From Anas platyrhynchos (lineage: Eukaryota > Chordata > Aves > Anseriformes > Anatidae), in assembly GCF_047663525.1 (NCBI RefSeq), contig NC_092613.1, forward strand, positions 3,559,501 to 3,623,500: a stretch of 64,000 nt of DNA, read 5' to 3'. Positions 50,401 to 61,935 of this stretch are shown here, one piece after another (position 1 is the first letter of the stretch; the number at the start of each line of letters is the position of its first letter). A program made the translations under genes and the position numbers. The notes under the pieces were generated by a model, which did no database searches, was not told the DNA's origin, and saw only the letters and a list, made by a program, of their open reading frames with translations.

Positions 50401-53130
50401 TCAACAATTATTGTCACTGGCAAAACAGACTCAGCATAGGGAGATTAATGTAATTTGTTACCTATTACTAACAAACTAGAGCAGTGAGAAACTAAAAACA
50501 AACAAAAAATACCTTCCTGCCATGCACCCTCTTCTACATTCTCCCCCCAAGAAGTGCAGGGGAACAGGGGAATGGGAGCTGCAGTCAGTCCATAGCACTT
50601 TTTCTCTTTTGCTCCTTCTTGGTCCCTCTCTGCCCCTGCTCCCCATGGGGTCCCTCCCACAGGATGCCGTCCTTCCTGAGCTGAGACTGCAGGGGCTGCC
50701 CACAGGCAGCACTTCTTCAAGAACTGCTCCAGATACGGGTCTGTACCACAGAGTCCATCCATCAGGAGCACACTGCTCCAAGCTGGGTTCCCCACCTTTA
50801 CCAGATCCCCCCATATCCTCTGCTCCTGTGTGGGCTCCTCCATGAGCTGCCGTGTGGAGATTTGCTCTGCCATGGGCCCCATGGGCTGCAGGGGGACAGC
50901 CTGCTCCACCAGGGGCCTCTCCACAAGCCACAGGAGAACTTCAGCTCTGACGCCTGGAGCACCTCCTGCCCTCCTTCTGCACTCACCTTGGGGGCTATGG
51001 GGCTGGGTCTCACTCCTCCATCTCCCAGATGCTGTGGTGCAGCATTTTTTTTCTCCCCCTTTTTCTTAAATCTACTCTCACAGAGGTGCAAACAACATCA
51101 CTTATTGCCTCAGCTCTGGCCAGCAGTGGGTCCCTTTGGAGCTAGCCCTTATCTAACATGGGGCAGCTTCTGGACTCTTCTCACAGAGGCCCCCCCTGCA
51201 GTCCCCTGCTACCAAAACCTTGCCATGTAAACCCAATACAACTATATGAGATGGAAGTGTCACACTTCCAATGCAAATCACACATTTATCTTTTGAAAAT
51301 CGATTCATCCAGCAGCCTGCCTTCTGTCAGCTCTCCTTTAAAGGTTTTTGCTGGAGTCTGATCTCTGAGTACACGCTTTAGCCTCTACTTTATATCCTAA
51401 GACTATTGGATCACTCGAAGTTGTTGCTTGTACATCTGTTCAGATGCTTGGTTGTCTGTAAATAGTATGTGAACATCTTGTACTTTTACACTTACTCTCA
51501 TGCATCTTTAAAGATGGGGCAGGGCTGCCATCCCTGTTAATAGACGGGAAACCAAGGCCCAGAGCATCCAATGTAAGGGTGTGTCTGTTACTGTCTCATC
51601 TCTAAATGGAAGTAGTTGGCCCTGGCTCTTAGAGTTCATGAAGAGAAATAGGCACTTCTAAAGGGTAAATCACATGGTTTAAGATACTGCTGACTTTAGG
51701 AAGACCTGCAACAATTTGCTTTGGTGCAAATCCAGTGAAACATCCTTTTTAGTCCCATAGCTGTCTGTTCTACCAGGTAAAGACTACCCCTTCCCAATGG
51801 TGGACCACAAGGAAGCCAGCAATCACAACCTGCAGCTGATGAAACACGTCAGAGAAGAACAGTACAGAACAGCCCAGCTCACAAGAGGTAAGAGGTGCTG
51901 CAGCACAGTGTGTTCAGCTTGCTGTGATACTTAGCCTGTTGCTGATGGCTTTGGGGTTGGTTCCATGTGGTGTCCTCTTGGCTACCAATACCATGTGCTG
52001 TTCTCCCTGTTACTGTTGAAACGTTTCCCCTGCTGGCACACACAAACTCTGAGCAGTTCCTTCCCTTCTGCCTGCCTGTGCAGGATGGGAGCTTGCTTGT
52101 GCCTGCTGGAGGAACACCTTCCCAAAAGCAGACCACCTTTGCCTTCTGTAGGTCTGCACAAACACCCCAGTGGCCCCCAGGTTTATTTCCAAGACATAGA
52201 AGTCTTTGCAGTGCTGTCCACGCCTCTGGTGAACAAGAGCATCACAGTTTGTTCTTTTTACCATGATCTGCCTTGCCTCGTAGAAGGAAATATTTGAGGT
52301 TCCCACTGGCTACGAATGAGAGAAAAGCCCTGGAGAGCTGATCTAAGAAATTTACCTTTTGACCTTGTTTTCTAAATAGGTGAAGCACATGCATGACACT
52401 CTGGTAGTTATCAGCTAAGGCTGGAACACTCCAGCTTTGGGTCAGCCTGAATTAGTTATTTCCAATTACACAGATGTTCCACCGTTTAAGAGATGTTCCA
52501 CTGCTTAAGAGCATCAGCGCTCTTAAAATTGAAATCCTAGGGCCTGTGAAGAGCTCTTAACCTCAGAGGAATCATTTGCAAGAAGAAAAGTGAAGCAGTG
52601 CTTTGTATTTAATAGTATTCTATAGCAGTCTGCATATGTAGTACAAAAATCCAACATGAAGCAGCTGACGGGAGTCTTAAGTATTCCTACATCAATTTCT
52701 AGTGTCAGATGGAATTAATTATTCCAATCCTGTGCTTATTAATGTATCCAGGAGGTTGCACGTTGGTACCTTTCAAATACAGCTATGCTGACAGTTCCCC
52801 CTGCAATCTGATGACATAGGGGAGTGAATGGTCTTGAGATTATTCTTGGAGATGTGGAAAGCCAAAGTCTGGGAACCAGAGTTCCCTGCTTCTGGTATTG
52901 CTTCTGTTGACTGTACACAGAAGTATTTTCTAGCATGCTTTGTAACTTCACATGTTACTGTCATTGTTGGCTCTTGTTCTACTGAGGTCATTAAGGCTGC
53001 AAACTTTTATTTTTCTTTCCTTCTTGACATAGATGACACAGATGACCCAATGGAAATGAAGCTGAAGCGTGATCACTCTGAAGAAAATGTAACAAAGGCA
53101 AAAACAGCCAGGATGACAGAGCAAACCTAG
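38471..53130 (+). CDS. CRY4: CRY4, cryptochrome 4 (529 aa), complete
   Basis: An FAD-binding blue-light flavoprotein of the photolyase/cryptochrome family and the leading candidate for the avian light-dependent magnetic compass in retinal double cones. Ten coding exons: 38471-38883, 41829-41945, 43655-43802, 44125-44265, 46028-46198, 46362-46502, 47028-47179, 50133-50230, 51777-51887, 53033-53130, all GT-AG, joining to 530 codons including stop. The photolyase domain spans about residues 1-165 ([16 protein letters not shown]) and the FAD domain about 200-480 ([28 protein letters not shown]). The electron-transfer tryptophans are W395, W372, W369 and W318, followed by Y319; N391 faces the flavin N5. 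The C-terminal tail ([20 protein letters not shown]) is the bird CRY4 type. The exon 3 acceptor at 43653-43654 was chosen because it keeps the frame and the numbering of robin CRY4a. Introns hold three CR1s and two LTR-like inserts. Head-to-head with UBE2T. Confidence 0.97.
39845..41760 (+). mobile_element. CR1 LINE, 1.9 kb, most of the reverse transcriptase, in CRY4 intron 1
   Basis: 5'-truncated CR1 in the sense orientation. In order it encodes the region before the RT ([17 protein letters not shown]), the fingers/palm ([53 protein letters not shown]), the catalytic FADD in [10 protein letters not shown] at about 40870, and the C-terminal part ([20 protein letters not shown]). It ends in the tail repeat GATTCTGTGATTC. 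The frame changes at about 40390, 40720 and 41100, so it is dead. Together with 44600-45820 it accounts for much of the CRY4 intron length. Confidence 0.95.
44600..45820 (+). mobile_element. CR1 LINE, degraded 1.2-kb copy in CRY4 intron 4
   Basis: Sense-strand CR1 with recognisable pieces of the RT end ([10 protein letters not shown], equivalent to FADDTKLGA, with the catalytic DD lost) and the C-terminal region ([42 protein letters not shown]). It ends near 45820 in a tail-like CATTCTATGACTCC. There are several frame changes and substitutions, and it is older than the intron 1 copy by divergence. Confidence 0.9.
47945..48385 (+). mobile_element. CR1 LINE 3' fragment in CRY4 intron 7
   Basis: The final 0.44 kb of CR1. 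It encodes [20 protein letters not shown], then [18 protein letters not shown] and a trailing open frame to a stop near 48305, then the 3' tail ending around GATTTTATGATATAG. It belongs to the GC-rich CR1 subfamily also seen at 56120. Confidence 0.9.
48790..49640 (-). mobile_element. Probable old LTR fragment in CRY4 intron 7
   Basis: An LTR-like region read on the minus strand: it has a poly(A)-signal-like TAATAAAT (near 48988-48997), a sequence rich in promoter-type motifs around 49260, and no coding capacity. Near 48800-48935 a unit of about 71 bp containing GATTCAG...GATTCACCAA is repeated twice. The family is uncertain (ERVL-like is my guess). It is a broken fossil. Confidence 0.35.
50292..51240 (-). 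mobile_element. Solo LTR in CRY4 intron 8
   Basis: A minus-strand LTR of the same family as 14375-15425: it begins (minus strand) TGTATTGGGTTTACATGG and ends in AAAACCACCACA. It carries the family's internal repeat region and the CTTGAGCCCTTT segment near its end. No internal retroviral sequence flanks it, so it is a solo LTR left by recombination. About 0.95 kb; divergence from the other LTR suggests they are not recent sister insertions. Confidence 0.85.
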
Positions 53131-53975
53131 ATACCACTGGGGATTATCCTCTGGGTGTTGAAGAATGACAAAAGGGGAGAGCCAGAGAGCAGCTGAACAG
53201 GACAAACTGTACTCAGTACTTTGCCCTGCGAGTGGTGCTTCTTGATTGTGAAGTGACCTCCAGCAAAAGTTTTCTATCTTCAATGTATTTGTTAGTGCAG
53301 CTATTTCAAATTAAGTTGTCTCTCTGTAAGTGGCTTAGAAGTCCTTTGTTGCAGCTGTTAGATAAATTCAAGTGATTTTGACAGGACGATGCTTTAGCGT
53401 TGTTCAAATCCATTTGATGTTCATGCATCTGTATAAATAGTTTTAATGATAAATACTAGTCTTTCCAATGTGACAGATGTGCCAGTTAAGGAATATATGT
53501 ACACTGTGTGTTCACATACTCGTGTTAAAAGCAAGATTTTCTTGTCTTATATAGACAGAGATCGAGGGATTTCAGGTACAGTTTTTGCTTGCAGTCCCCC
53601 GTCTGGGGAGATACAGGGGAATGTAGCCCATTGTAAAATTGTGTGTAGTTCTTAAGACTTAAATAAGACTTCTGCATTTTAAACTCATTATTGCTAAGTT
53701 TCTCAGTGGATTAAGGCTGATGTACAACTTCACCATAACTGTCCTTCCTGGCTAATTCCTCTAGAACTGTAGGATAGGTATTATATCTATCACATACTGC
53801 ATGTCATAATTCACCCATCCCTTGAAATGCCTCCTTGTGTTTCACAAAGCTGGATTAGTCAGTTTTCTTTGTTATGGTTGGGGTTTTAGTGGACGTGAGA
53901 GAAGTGGAATGGGCTTTTAACCACTGTGGGTACTACTTTTGTTTTTAAAAGAAATAAAAACTTTCTGACATGAAA
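53131..53975 (+). other. CRY4 3' UTR
   Basis: Non-coding sequence after the CRY4 stop, ending at the first canonical poly(A) signal AATAAA at 53953-53958. It gives a 3' UTR of about 0.84 kb. No repeats were seen in it. Confidence 0.6.
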
Positions 53976-56119
53976 ATGTAAGGTCTGTAGAGCAATCTAT
54001 TGTGACAATTGGCATCCATCTGTCCTCTTTGGAACTCTGACAGCAAGACAACCCTTGCATCAATCCAGTGCGCCCAGACTCCCTTGCTTTGAAGGCATCC
54101 CATGACCCAGTGCAGAAGCAGCACATGAACCACATGAACCAGAAGGAGGCCAAACGCTGCTCCTAACAGCATCTTCCAGTGCTGCTGACGACCTGCAGGA
54201 CCCTGCGCCATTACCTGCTGCATTTACAATCACAGTGACTGTCAGATGGATTTGAGAGACTGGTCATGTCCTCCTGTTGTGCCAAGCCTGCACTGAGCTC
54301 CTGGAGGTGCAGATGATACTTGGGATGCTCTTCTTCAGCAGACCCTACTGACTGCAAGGATGACCGGCATGAAAGGCAGTTACCCAAACCCTTGATGAGG
54401 GGAAGAAGGCCAAAGTAGTGCTTGTTGCTTAGGCAGGATGACTGCTGCTCTGGAGCCTTCCTGGCATCTGTAATTTTTTATTTATTTTTTTTGCTGTGCT
54501 CAAAGGGATTTATTGCATCAGTGTTTGAAGCATTATAGCCCTGTGCAGGTGGCCACAGGAATGCAGAACTGGTTTCTGCCTCGCATTTTAAGACATAGTC
54601 ATTGCCTTCAAGCCCTAAATGGGCTGAGCTGTGGTTACCTAAACCAACTCTACCTTGGGGTGCTTTTTGCCACCTAAGGTTCACCGTCAGCCTTGGGAGC
54701 TCTCTGGTGCAGCAAAAGACAGAGCTGTCAGCAGCCATCAAAGGTCTTTCGCTGTTCAGTATCACCTCTAACATTGCAGTGCAGGCGATGATTTTGGGTG
54801 CTCATTGGTCATGAATGTGCATGCAGCCAGAGTGGTGGCCTCCCTAGAAGAGACTCCCAACCATGGAGGTTCAAGGCCTCTTTGGGACTCCTTTTGTTGC
54901 AAGGCAGCTGCAAGACCTGTCTTTTGACTGGAAGGAGTCAGCTTTGTGCCTGTAAAGAAGCTGAGTAGGAGCTTGAGCAGGAAACTTCAAGGGCAGCTGA
55001 GCTCTAAGACATCTCTTTCTGGGTAGCAAAGTAGCAATGAGGAAGCTCCTGTGGAACAGAAGGACCAAGGTCTAGCTTATGACCTCACAGTAAAAAGATT
55101 TGCTCAGTAAAAATGATTTGCTGGAAGAAAATATTTGTGTGCATCTTCTCTGCTGTTGGGAACCTGACCTTGGAGTCAACTGTATTTGCAGGTGGAATTG
55201 GTCAGATTTTGAGGTGTGGAAATGGCATGGTGATGAGTGGTGGTATCTCTGCTGTTTGTGCCTGGGGTTAGGCATAGGTGCTGCAGCTTGGCAGTGGTAA
55301 TGTCTGAATTTAGGTCATCTTCAGTGCAGTTACTACTGTAGGGAGAGGTTCCTTAAACCTGATGGTGATTGATCTTGCTAGAGTTTTTGCCACTCCTGTC
55401 CCTCCCTTGGCTCCTTCATTCCTCTCCAACATGTAGAAAACCTGCTCTGTATTTCCAGGTGACATTTCTTTCTCCCTTTTCCTTATTTGAGGCTTAACTT
55501 TTAGGTGGCTTATGTTTCAGGGGTTGTGAGTGAGGGCTGAAGTTGTCTTTTCTTAGCTCACTTCCTCTGGTTTGCACCACAGCTGGCAGAAGCAGGCACC
55601 TACGCTGTGGTGAGTCATGCCACGGGTAGGTGGCCAAAGTAGGTCATCTGATTGCCTCTGGTGGTTTCCACTTCAAGGGGCACCTTTCCAAACCAGAGGC
55701 AGAGGTTTTTTTTAGAGCTGCTTTAGCCTTATGGGTGTTGATACGCCAGCTTCCTTCCTTGCTGTTGAAGAAACCTTCACCTGCTAATGCTGTTCACCAG
55801 TTCAACCAGCTTTGCTGGTTGGCTTGAAGGACTGCAGCCACTCGTGCTGAAAACAGGAGGCTCATGAACCTAATCCCAGAGGACCCAGCCCCGGGTGGTG
55901 CTGAGTGGGAGTTTCCCTCTCCTGGGTTTGCAAGGAGTGGCAGCAGAGGGCAGGTCCCTGCCTCATCTCACCAAGGTCATCCCCAAGGCATGCGGTCAAT
56001 GGGCATGGGGAGCATTGTTGTGACTGACCCAGTTTGTCCTGTGTTTTTGGTGATGAAGCATTTGCATTCCAACGTCTTTACTGAAACAAAGCAGCAAGAA
56101 CAAACATTCCTAGCTTTAG

Positions 56120-56486
56120 TGTTTGGGCTGGAGAAGAGGAGGCTCAGGGCAGACCTCATTGCTCTCTGCAACTGCCTGAAAGGAAGCTGTGGGGAGCTGG
56201 GGGTCAGTCTCTTCTCATAGTTAACCAGTGATAGGACCAGAGGGAGTGGCTGCAAGTTGTGCTGGGGAGGTTGAGGTGGGCAATGAGGAGCCATTTCTGC
56301 TCAGCCAGAGCGGGCAGGCGTTGGGATGGGTTGCCCAGGTGGAGTCACCGTCCCAGGGGGTGTTCAAGGAGAGGTTGGACGTGGTGCCTGGGGACATGGT
56401 TTAGTTGGGTGACATTGGTAGTAGGGGGTGGTTGGACCAGGTGATCATGGAAGTCTCTTCCAACCTTAATGATTCTGTGATTCTAG
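56120..56486 (+). mobile_element. CR1 LINE 3' fragment
   Basis: Encodes [20 protein letters not shown] and ends in the CR1 tail TGATTCTGTGATTCTAG. 5'-truncated, with a short internal deletion in the otherwise conserved WDGLPREV region (about 56330). Same subfamily as 47945-48385. Confidence 0.9.
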
Positions 56487-57009
56487 TCTATAAATCTAGC
56501 TGGCCGAGGGCTTTGTTGCAGGAAAGAACCACCACACGCATGTTGAACACAAGCCTAGAGCTCACCCTGAATGTGGAGTCCCCTGTTTGTGCTTCCAATG
56601 GCTGATGCTTTTGGGATGGGAGGTATTTGCTGTGGATCCCACAATGTGTTTTAGTTTCGCTGCAGGTCCTGTGTCACAGCTAAGCCTGTCAGGGAGCTGA
56701 GGTCTGGGCTCTTTGGGCCATGCATCTTCACAGGCTGCAGAGTGGGAAGAGCGATGTGCCCCTTCCCTGGACAATGCTGTCTGTGTCGTGGATGCCACTG
56801 TCTGACTCCCAAAACACAGCCGGGGCCCAGACGTTGGGTGGTGGATGAAGGACCAAGCAGGCTGCTGCAGACAAGGTCCAGGCTGACAGTCCGAGCTTGG
56901 AGATGGCGTAGAGGAGAAACACCAGGTTTCTAGACTGTGGCTGGGTTTTCCTGGTTAGCTAGGCTATGATTTCTCAAGCTTCTGCTAGCTGGGGAAGTTC
57001 TGGATATTA

Positions 57010-57135
57010 AGTTGAAATATAATATATAAATATATTAAATATTAATAAACAAATAAATTAATATTAAATAAATTAAATAATATTAATTAAATAATAATAA
57101 ATAAATTAATTAATAATTAAATATTAATAAATAAG
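57010..57135. repeat. AT-only low-complexity tract
   Basis: About 125 bp of almost pure A/T built from AATAAATTAAT-like words, many of them self-complementary. It may be a melted or attachment-type region, or a degraded simple repeat. Confidence 0.85.
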
Positions 57136-59829
57136 CTTTACGTCATTCTCATAATTTTGGATTTTGGTGTCTGAGTTTAGTCAAAGTGCCTTTGCAGAAC
57201 CAGACCCCCAGAACACAGAAATCTGTCACCTAACGCCTTTCATTATTTTAAATTGGTAAGTAATCAGTCGCTTTTTAAAATCTGATTTAGAGTTCTTATT
57301 TACTTCTTGAATATTTTATGGGGTTTGTTATCAGGATCAATCGTTATTTTCCTGTGTGTTGTAACCACTGGTGGAAGGCAGTGGAGTGCCCACTCAAATG
57401 TAGAAAACATGGCTTTTATGCAATATTTACTCCTCCCAAGCTCTGAATTCTCCTGACAAAATTGTAGTTTGCCCCTCTCTTCTTTCTTACTCACCTATAT
57501 ATCTATTTATTAATCTTGAAACTTTCTACAGTTGGTCTCATTAGAAAATATTGCTGTTTAAATGAATCGAGTTTTTAACAAACCATTCACCTGTTCTAAA
57601 AAATCCGCTGCTTATAAAAATGATGGTAATGGATTCTCAAACAGCTCACTGGTGTTTCAAACTTCGAATTTTGAATTTTAATTCTTTGCGGTTGTAATTG
57701 TACAAAACAACAACAGAACAGCACAAACTCTTTAACAAAATCTATTAGTGAAGATTTGGTGGACCAAAATCAATGTGTAAAATTTGTAGAATTTCAGGCA
57801 TTTGTTTAATGTCTAGAAATCAGAAGAGCTGAAGAAATTCTTGTGAACCCTCATGAAGCCCTGTTTTTATTAAAATTACTTTTTGCCGTATCTAATGCCA
57901 TTTACTTTTCCAAGCTGTATAACTGGCAGTGAATTTAGATGCTTACCGCTTTATACTTGCAAATTTGCTTTTCATGGTTGAAAATATTAATTTGGCATGC
58001 GCTATATAGAGTGGAACTGAGCCTTTGTAGGACATGCACAGTTTCGACTTGCCACTAAAAATTCCATTGAGAAGTAGAAAAGATTTTGCAATTTATGTAG
58101 CATGGACCGAATAGGGAGCACATGGCAAACTCTCTGGTAGCATCATCTCGTGCTGTCACAAGTGTTACAAGACTCCAGATTTATTAGGGAATCAGTCGTT
58201 ACAAAAATCTGCCATCTTGTGATATCTCAGTGGCATCAAGTTTGGCAAAAGCAAGTCTTATGATATGGTAATTGAGGTGTTAGACCTACAAGCCAAATAA
58301 TCCTTTTGAAGAGAAGACTGGGCAAACGTTCAGGAAATAAACAACTTGGCAGTTTTGTGCACAAATATGTGCTTTAATTAGGTGTGTTGTAAACTCAAAG
58401 TCAAAAATAAATGATACTGTATGAGCAGGCAGGAAAAGAATACAAACAGTTGAACTGGTATCTGCTAAAGACTGCACCAAAACTGATGTTTTGGCAAAAT
58501 CTGTGTGTCTGTTTTCCAGTTTGGAGGAACCTGAGTTAGACCTTACATGACACATGTGAAATTAACCTGAGGAAACAGTTACAACTATGAAAAAGTCTTT
58601 GAAGGATTTTTTTAAATCTGGCTTCCTGTAAATAAAAAAAAAAAAAGTAAAAATGTTTCTCAGAGTTAACAGAGGCTGGAATATCTTGCCAATTCAAAGG
58701 GAGCTTGAAAGATTTAACAAGAATTGCTCAAATCTGAAGGAACTGTTAATTTTCCAGAAGCCTAGCTGGCATCTTCTTGCAGCAAGAGCTGTACAGTAAA
58801 TATCACTTGGAAATGGTGATCCTGCTGTGGCCAGAACTGCACTGCAGAGAAAACAAGTGCCTCAGACCAGCTCCCATCTAACTGGAAAAAGTCTGCAGGG
58901 AAGGCAAGCCACTGGGTTGATAACTAAATTTTAGATCACTTTTGAGAGACAAGCTTCCTTGGCTTTTAAGAAATGAAAAAATGAGTTAGAGTCCTAAAGA
59001 TATGGGTCTCTGAGGTATTCTAGATTAAAAAACAACTTCTGATTTCAGCGTAGCGGCCAGAACATTGCAGGCTGCTGTGAAATAGGGAAAATTTATCCAC
59101 AGACCTTTTACCTGGCTGCCCTGGAACAGGGATGTGTCTGGAATGTGTCAGATGCAGCATTCACAATTCAGTCAGATGCTGTCCCTCGCTTATTGTGACA
59201 TCCATGTGGGAAGGGAAGGAAAAGAGGGAAAAAAGCTTTTGACCGGGTAGAGTGGTGATTTTTGGTGAACCCATTGGTGATTAGGTATTGACCTAATTCC
59301 TATCTGGGGACACACAGAAATCATTGCAAGTAGCTTCAGGTGAATTCCTGCTATTGGTATGGCATGGAAGGACAGGAAGAGCTATAAAGTTTGCCCTTTA
59401 TTTGAGTTAAATATGTCCTTCCCTTTAAGGATATTGAAATGTGGGGATTATCTCCACTTTAGCCTGAATGGATTAATGCAGGTTTGGAACTTATTGGACG
59501 TATTTTCATTAGAGTAGAAAAACAACTTCATGGGTTAGGTGACTTCCAAGATGGCACCTGCATTAATTTGGAAGAATTGTGCAGTGGTTCTTGTTTTGTT
59601 AAGAAGACCAAGTTCCTTCTCAAATGTTCACAAGCTAGCCCCTGGAAACCTCCATGACAACTTCATTTCACCTTCCTTCTTCTTCTAGCTCCTAGCCTCC
59701 ATTAAATAACATTGCTAATGACTTTGGAACTAGAAAGTTTGTTCTCTACATCATCTCTTTGGGATCCTGAGCTGATTGTTATTTCACTATCTCCAAGCAG
59801 TGAAGGAACTGCATTGCTAGTCATCAATA

Positions 59830-59905
59830 TTAAAAAACAAAACAAACAAACAAAACAAAACAAAACAAAACCACAACACAAACAACACAAACAAACAAAA
59901 AATCC
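59830..59905. repeat. (AAACA)n-like simple repeat
   Basis: A-rich tract of AACAAACAAAACAAAACAAA type followed by CAAACAACACAAACAAAC, about 75 bp. A probable simple repeat or the decayed A-tail of a retroposon; no element body is recognisable next to it. Confidence 0.8.
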
Positions 59906-61209
59906 CCCAATAGCAATAAAGTTATTTCTTGTTTTTGTTTCAAGTATACAATACATTATATGATTTTAACAATCATGGTTTATATTCTCAGGTCATCTTC
60001 AGAAAACAGGAAGACTCAAAACTGAAGGGAATTTATCACATGACTTCAGGCTGGTGTGCAACTGAAGTGTTTACTGAGTATACATTCTTGCATTTATACC
60101 CTTAGCACCTCTGCATGTGCCAGTTGTGCTACTTGGCAAGCTTGCTCATTGGTGGCTATACTAGTATTCACGCGACTATCACGCTCTTATTCTGCTCGTT
60201 GATTTGTTGTCATGCGGACCGCTCATGCTGGTGATTTTCTCAACTCCTCAATTGTTACTTCTTTGACTTTGTGCTACTTGTTTTGTACCTTATCTTGCAT
60301 TTTTCTACTATCTACTTTATTTCTGTGTCTAGCAGGTTCCACTGGCTTCCAAACTGAGCTCCCATATAAAACTATATTTTGAAGTGGAAAATCAGCTAAA
60401 ATTATATGGCTTATGGAGCTTTAAAGATAAAATCAATAGAGATTACAGGCCTCGCAGAAGAATTCCAAGAGATTCAGAAGTGCTAGCCATGGTACAAGCA
60501 AGCTGTTCACGAGTTCTAAGCTGCTGGGCAAGAAGTATACATGGGAGATGACACAGGCTCCCTTCTGGGCTGAAATTATGAGGTCATTTTCCAGACAATA
60601 TCCTGAAGCAGTGCAGGGTTAGGTTGGCCCTGGTCCTTCTCAGAGAGGTGACACAGATGGCCTCTGACCAACCATGGTGCCTCTGTCTGGCTTCACCTGC
60701 ACTGCTGTTCCAGAAAGTCTCTGTCTTCAAGTGTCTTCATGCCACGTCCATCCATGGAGATGTCGCTGGTTTCATGCTGTACATGGCAGCATGGCAGGTT
60801 CCAAAGTCAGTCTTCTTACTGGTTTGGCATGTTGTAAAGAAATAGTAGTTCTTAAAGATTATGGTTTCTCAGGTCTAGCAGGAGCTGCACAGATCGGGAG
60901 ATGGTCTAGATCTCTGTAGCAACATGCCTTGAGCTATCCTAGATAAGAGGTAGGGAGGAACAGACCGTCTGTTCATAATTTGACTTTAGATGTTACCGCA
61001 AAGGATATTTCTGCCATTTTCCAACCCCTTGTCAGGTTCTTTTTACTGCTCTGAGTTAGTCAGAGAAGGGAATTTTCTGTTCTGACCTGAAGGGGATGCT
61101 GCTCATGGTCATTCTAACAAAATAATGGAATAGTTTAAGTTAAATGTCCAACCCTCCCCCAAAGCACAGCCAACACCAAAGGTAGGACAGCTTGTTGGAG
61201 CTTTATTGA

Positions 61210-61400
61210 GTTAAATTTTAGTATTTACAAGGAAGGAGATCTCAAAATCTCCTCGGGCCCCTGTACCCAGTGTAAACCACGTGCTCCAGCCCCAACAGCC
61301 TTAGTGGCTCTCCTTTGGACTCGTCCCAGTTTGCCGATGCCTTTTTATACTGGGCGCCGGTAGGAGTGCAAAAGTTGATGAAGTGCTGCAGGTGAACTCT
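61210..61400 (-). mobile_element. CR1 LINE fragment
   Basis: The plus strand reads GTGGCTCTCCTTTGGACTCG and later a CTTTTTATACTGGGCGCC stretch, the reverse of the CR1 3' region that encodes the E-x-V-Q-R conserved segment. It is short and degraded. Confidence 0.6.
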
Positions 61401-61479
61401 TGTAAATGTGGTTGTGGTGGGAATTCCTTGGCTGGCTGTCAGACACCCAACCAGCCACTCTCTCACTCCTTCTCTTCAA

Positions 61480-61935
61480 TAAAGAAAATAAGAAAAAGCT
61501 CATTCATCAAGCTAAAGACAGGAAGATCGCTTACCAGTTACCATTACAAGCAAACCAGACTTGACTTGAGGAAGATTAATTTAAAATATTGCCAAATAAA
61601 ATAGATTTGGGTGATGAGAAAGAAAGACAAGAATTAAAATACTTCTCTCCCTCCCTTTTTTTTCTTCCTAGGCTCAACTTCAGTTCTTCATTCCCAACTT
61701 CTCTACCTATCCTCATCCCAAGGCAGTTTGTAGGGTGGAAATGGGGGCTGTGGTCAGTCCACAACAGCTCCTCTCTGTCACTCCTTCCTTCTTACACCTT
61801 TCTCCTGCTCCACTGTGGGTCCCCCATGGGCTGTGGTTCCTTCAGGAAATACCCACCTGCTCCAGCATGGGCTCCTCTGCCCCTGCAGTGCCCCTGCTTC
61901 CAAAATGGGACATGTACACCCAATACATTAGTGGT
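61480..61935 (-). mobile_element. Degraded LTR fragment, same family as 14375-15425
   Basis: The minus strand begins near 61930 with TGTATTGGGTGTACATG, close to the LTR start of the family. It continues through segments equivalent to the other two copies (GGGCTGTGGTCAGTCCA and CCACTGTGGGTCCCCCATGG on the plus strand). No internal sequence is attached. It appears the oldest of the three copies. Confidence 0.6.

Noticed and set aside
54240-56100. Search for a further gene downstream of CRY4
   Set aside because: Only short frames without splice-consistent neighbours or known motifs.
60000-60370. Possible further LTR piece (pyrimidine-rich, ERVL-like wording)
   Set aside because: No clear termini, poly(A) signal or match to the other LTRs in the window; too weak to list.
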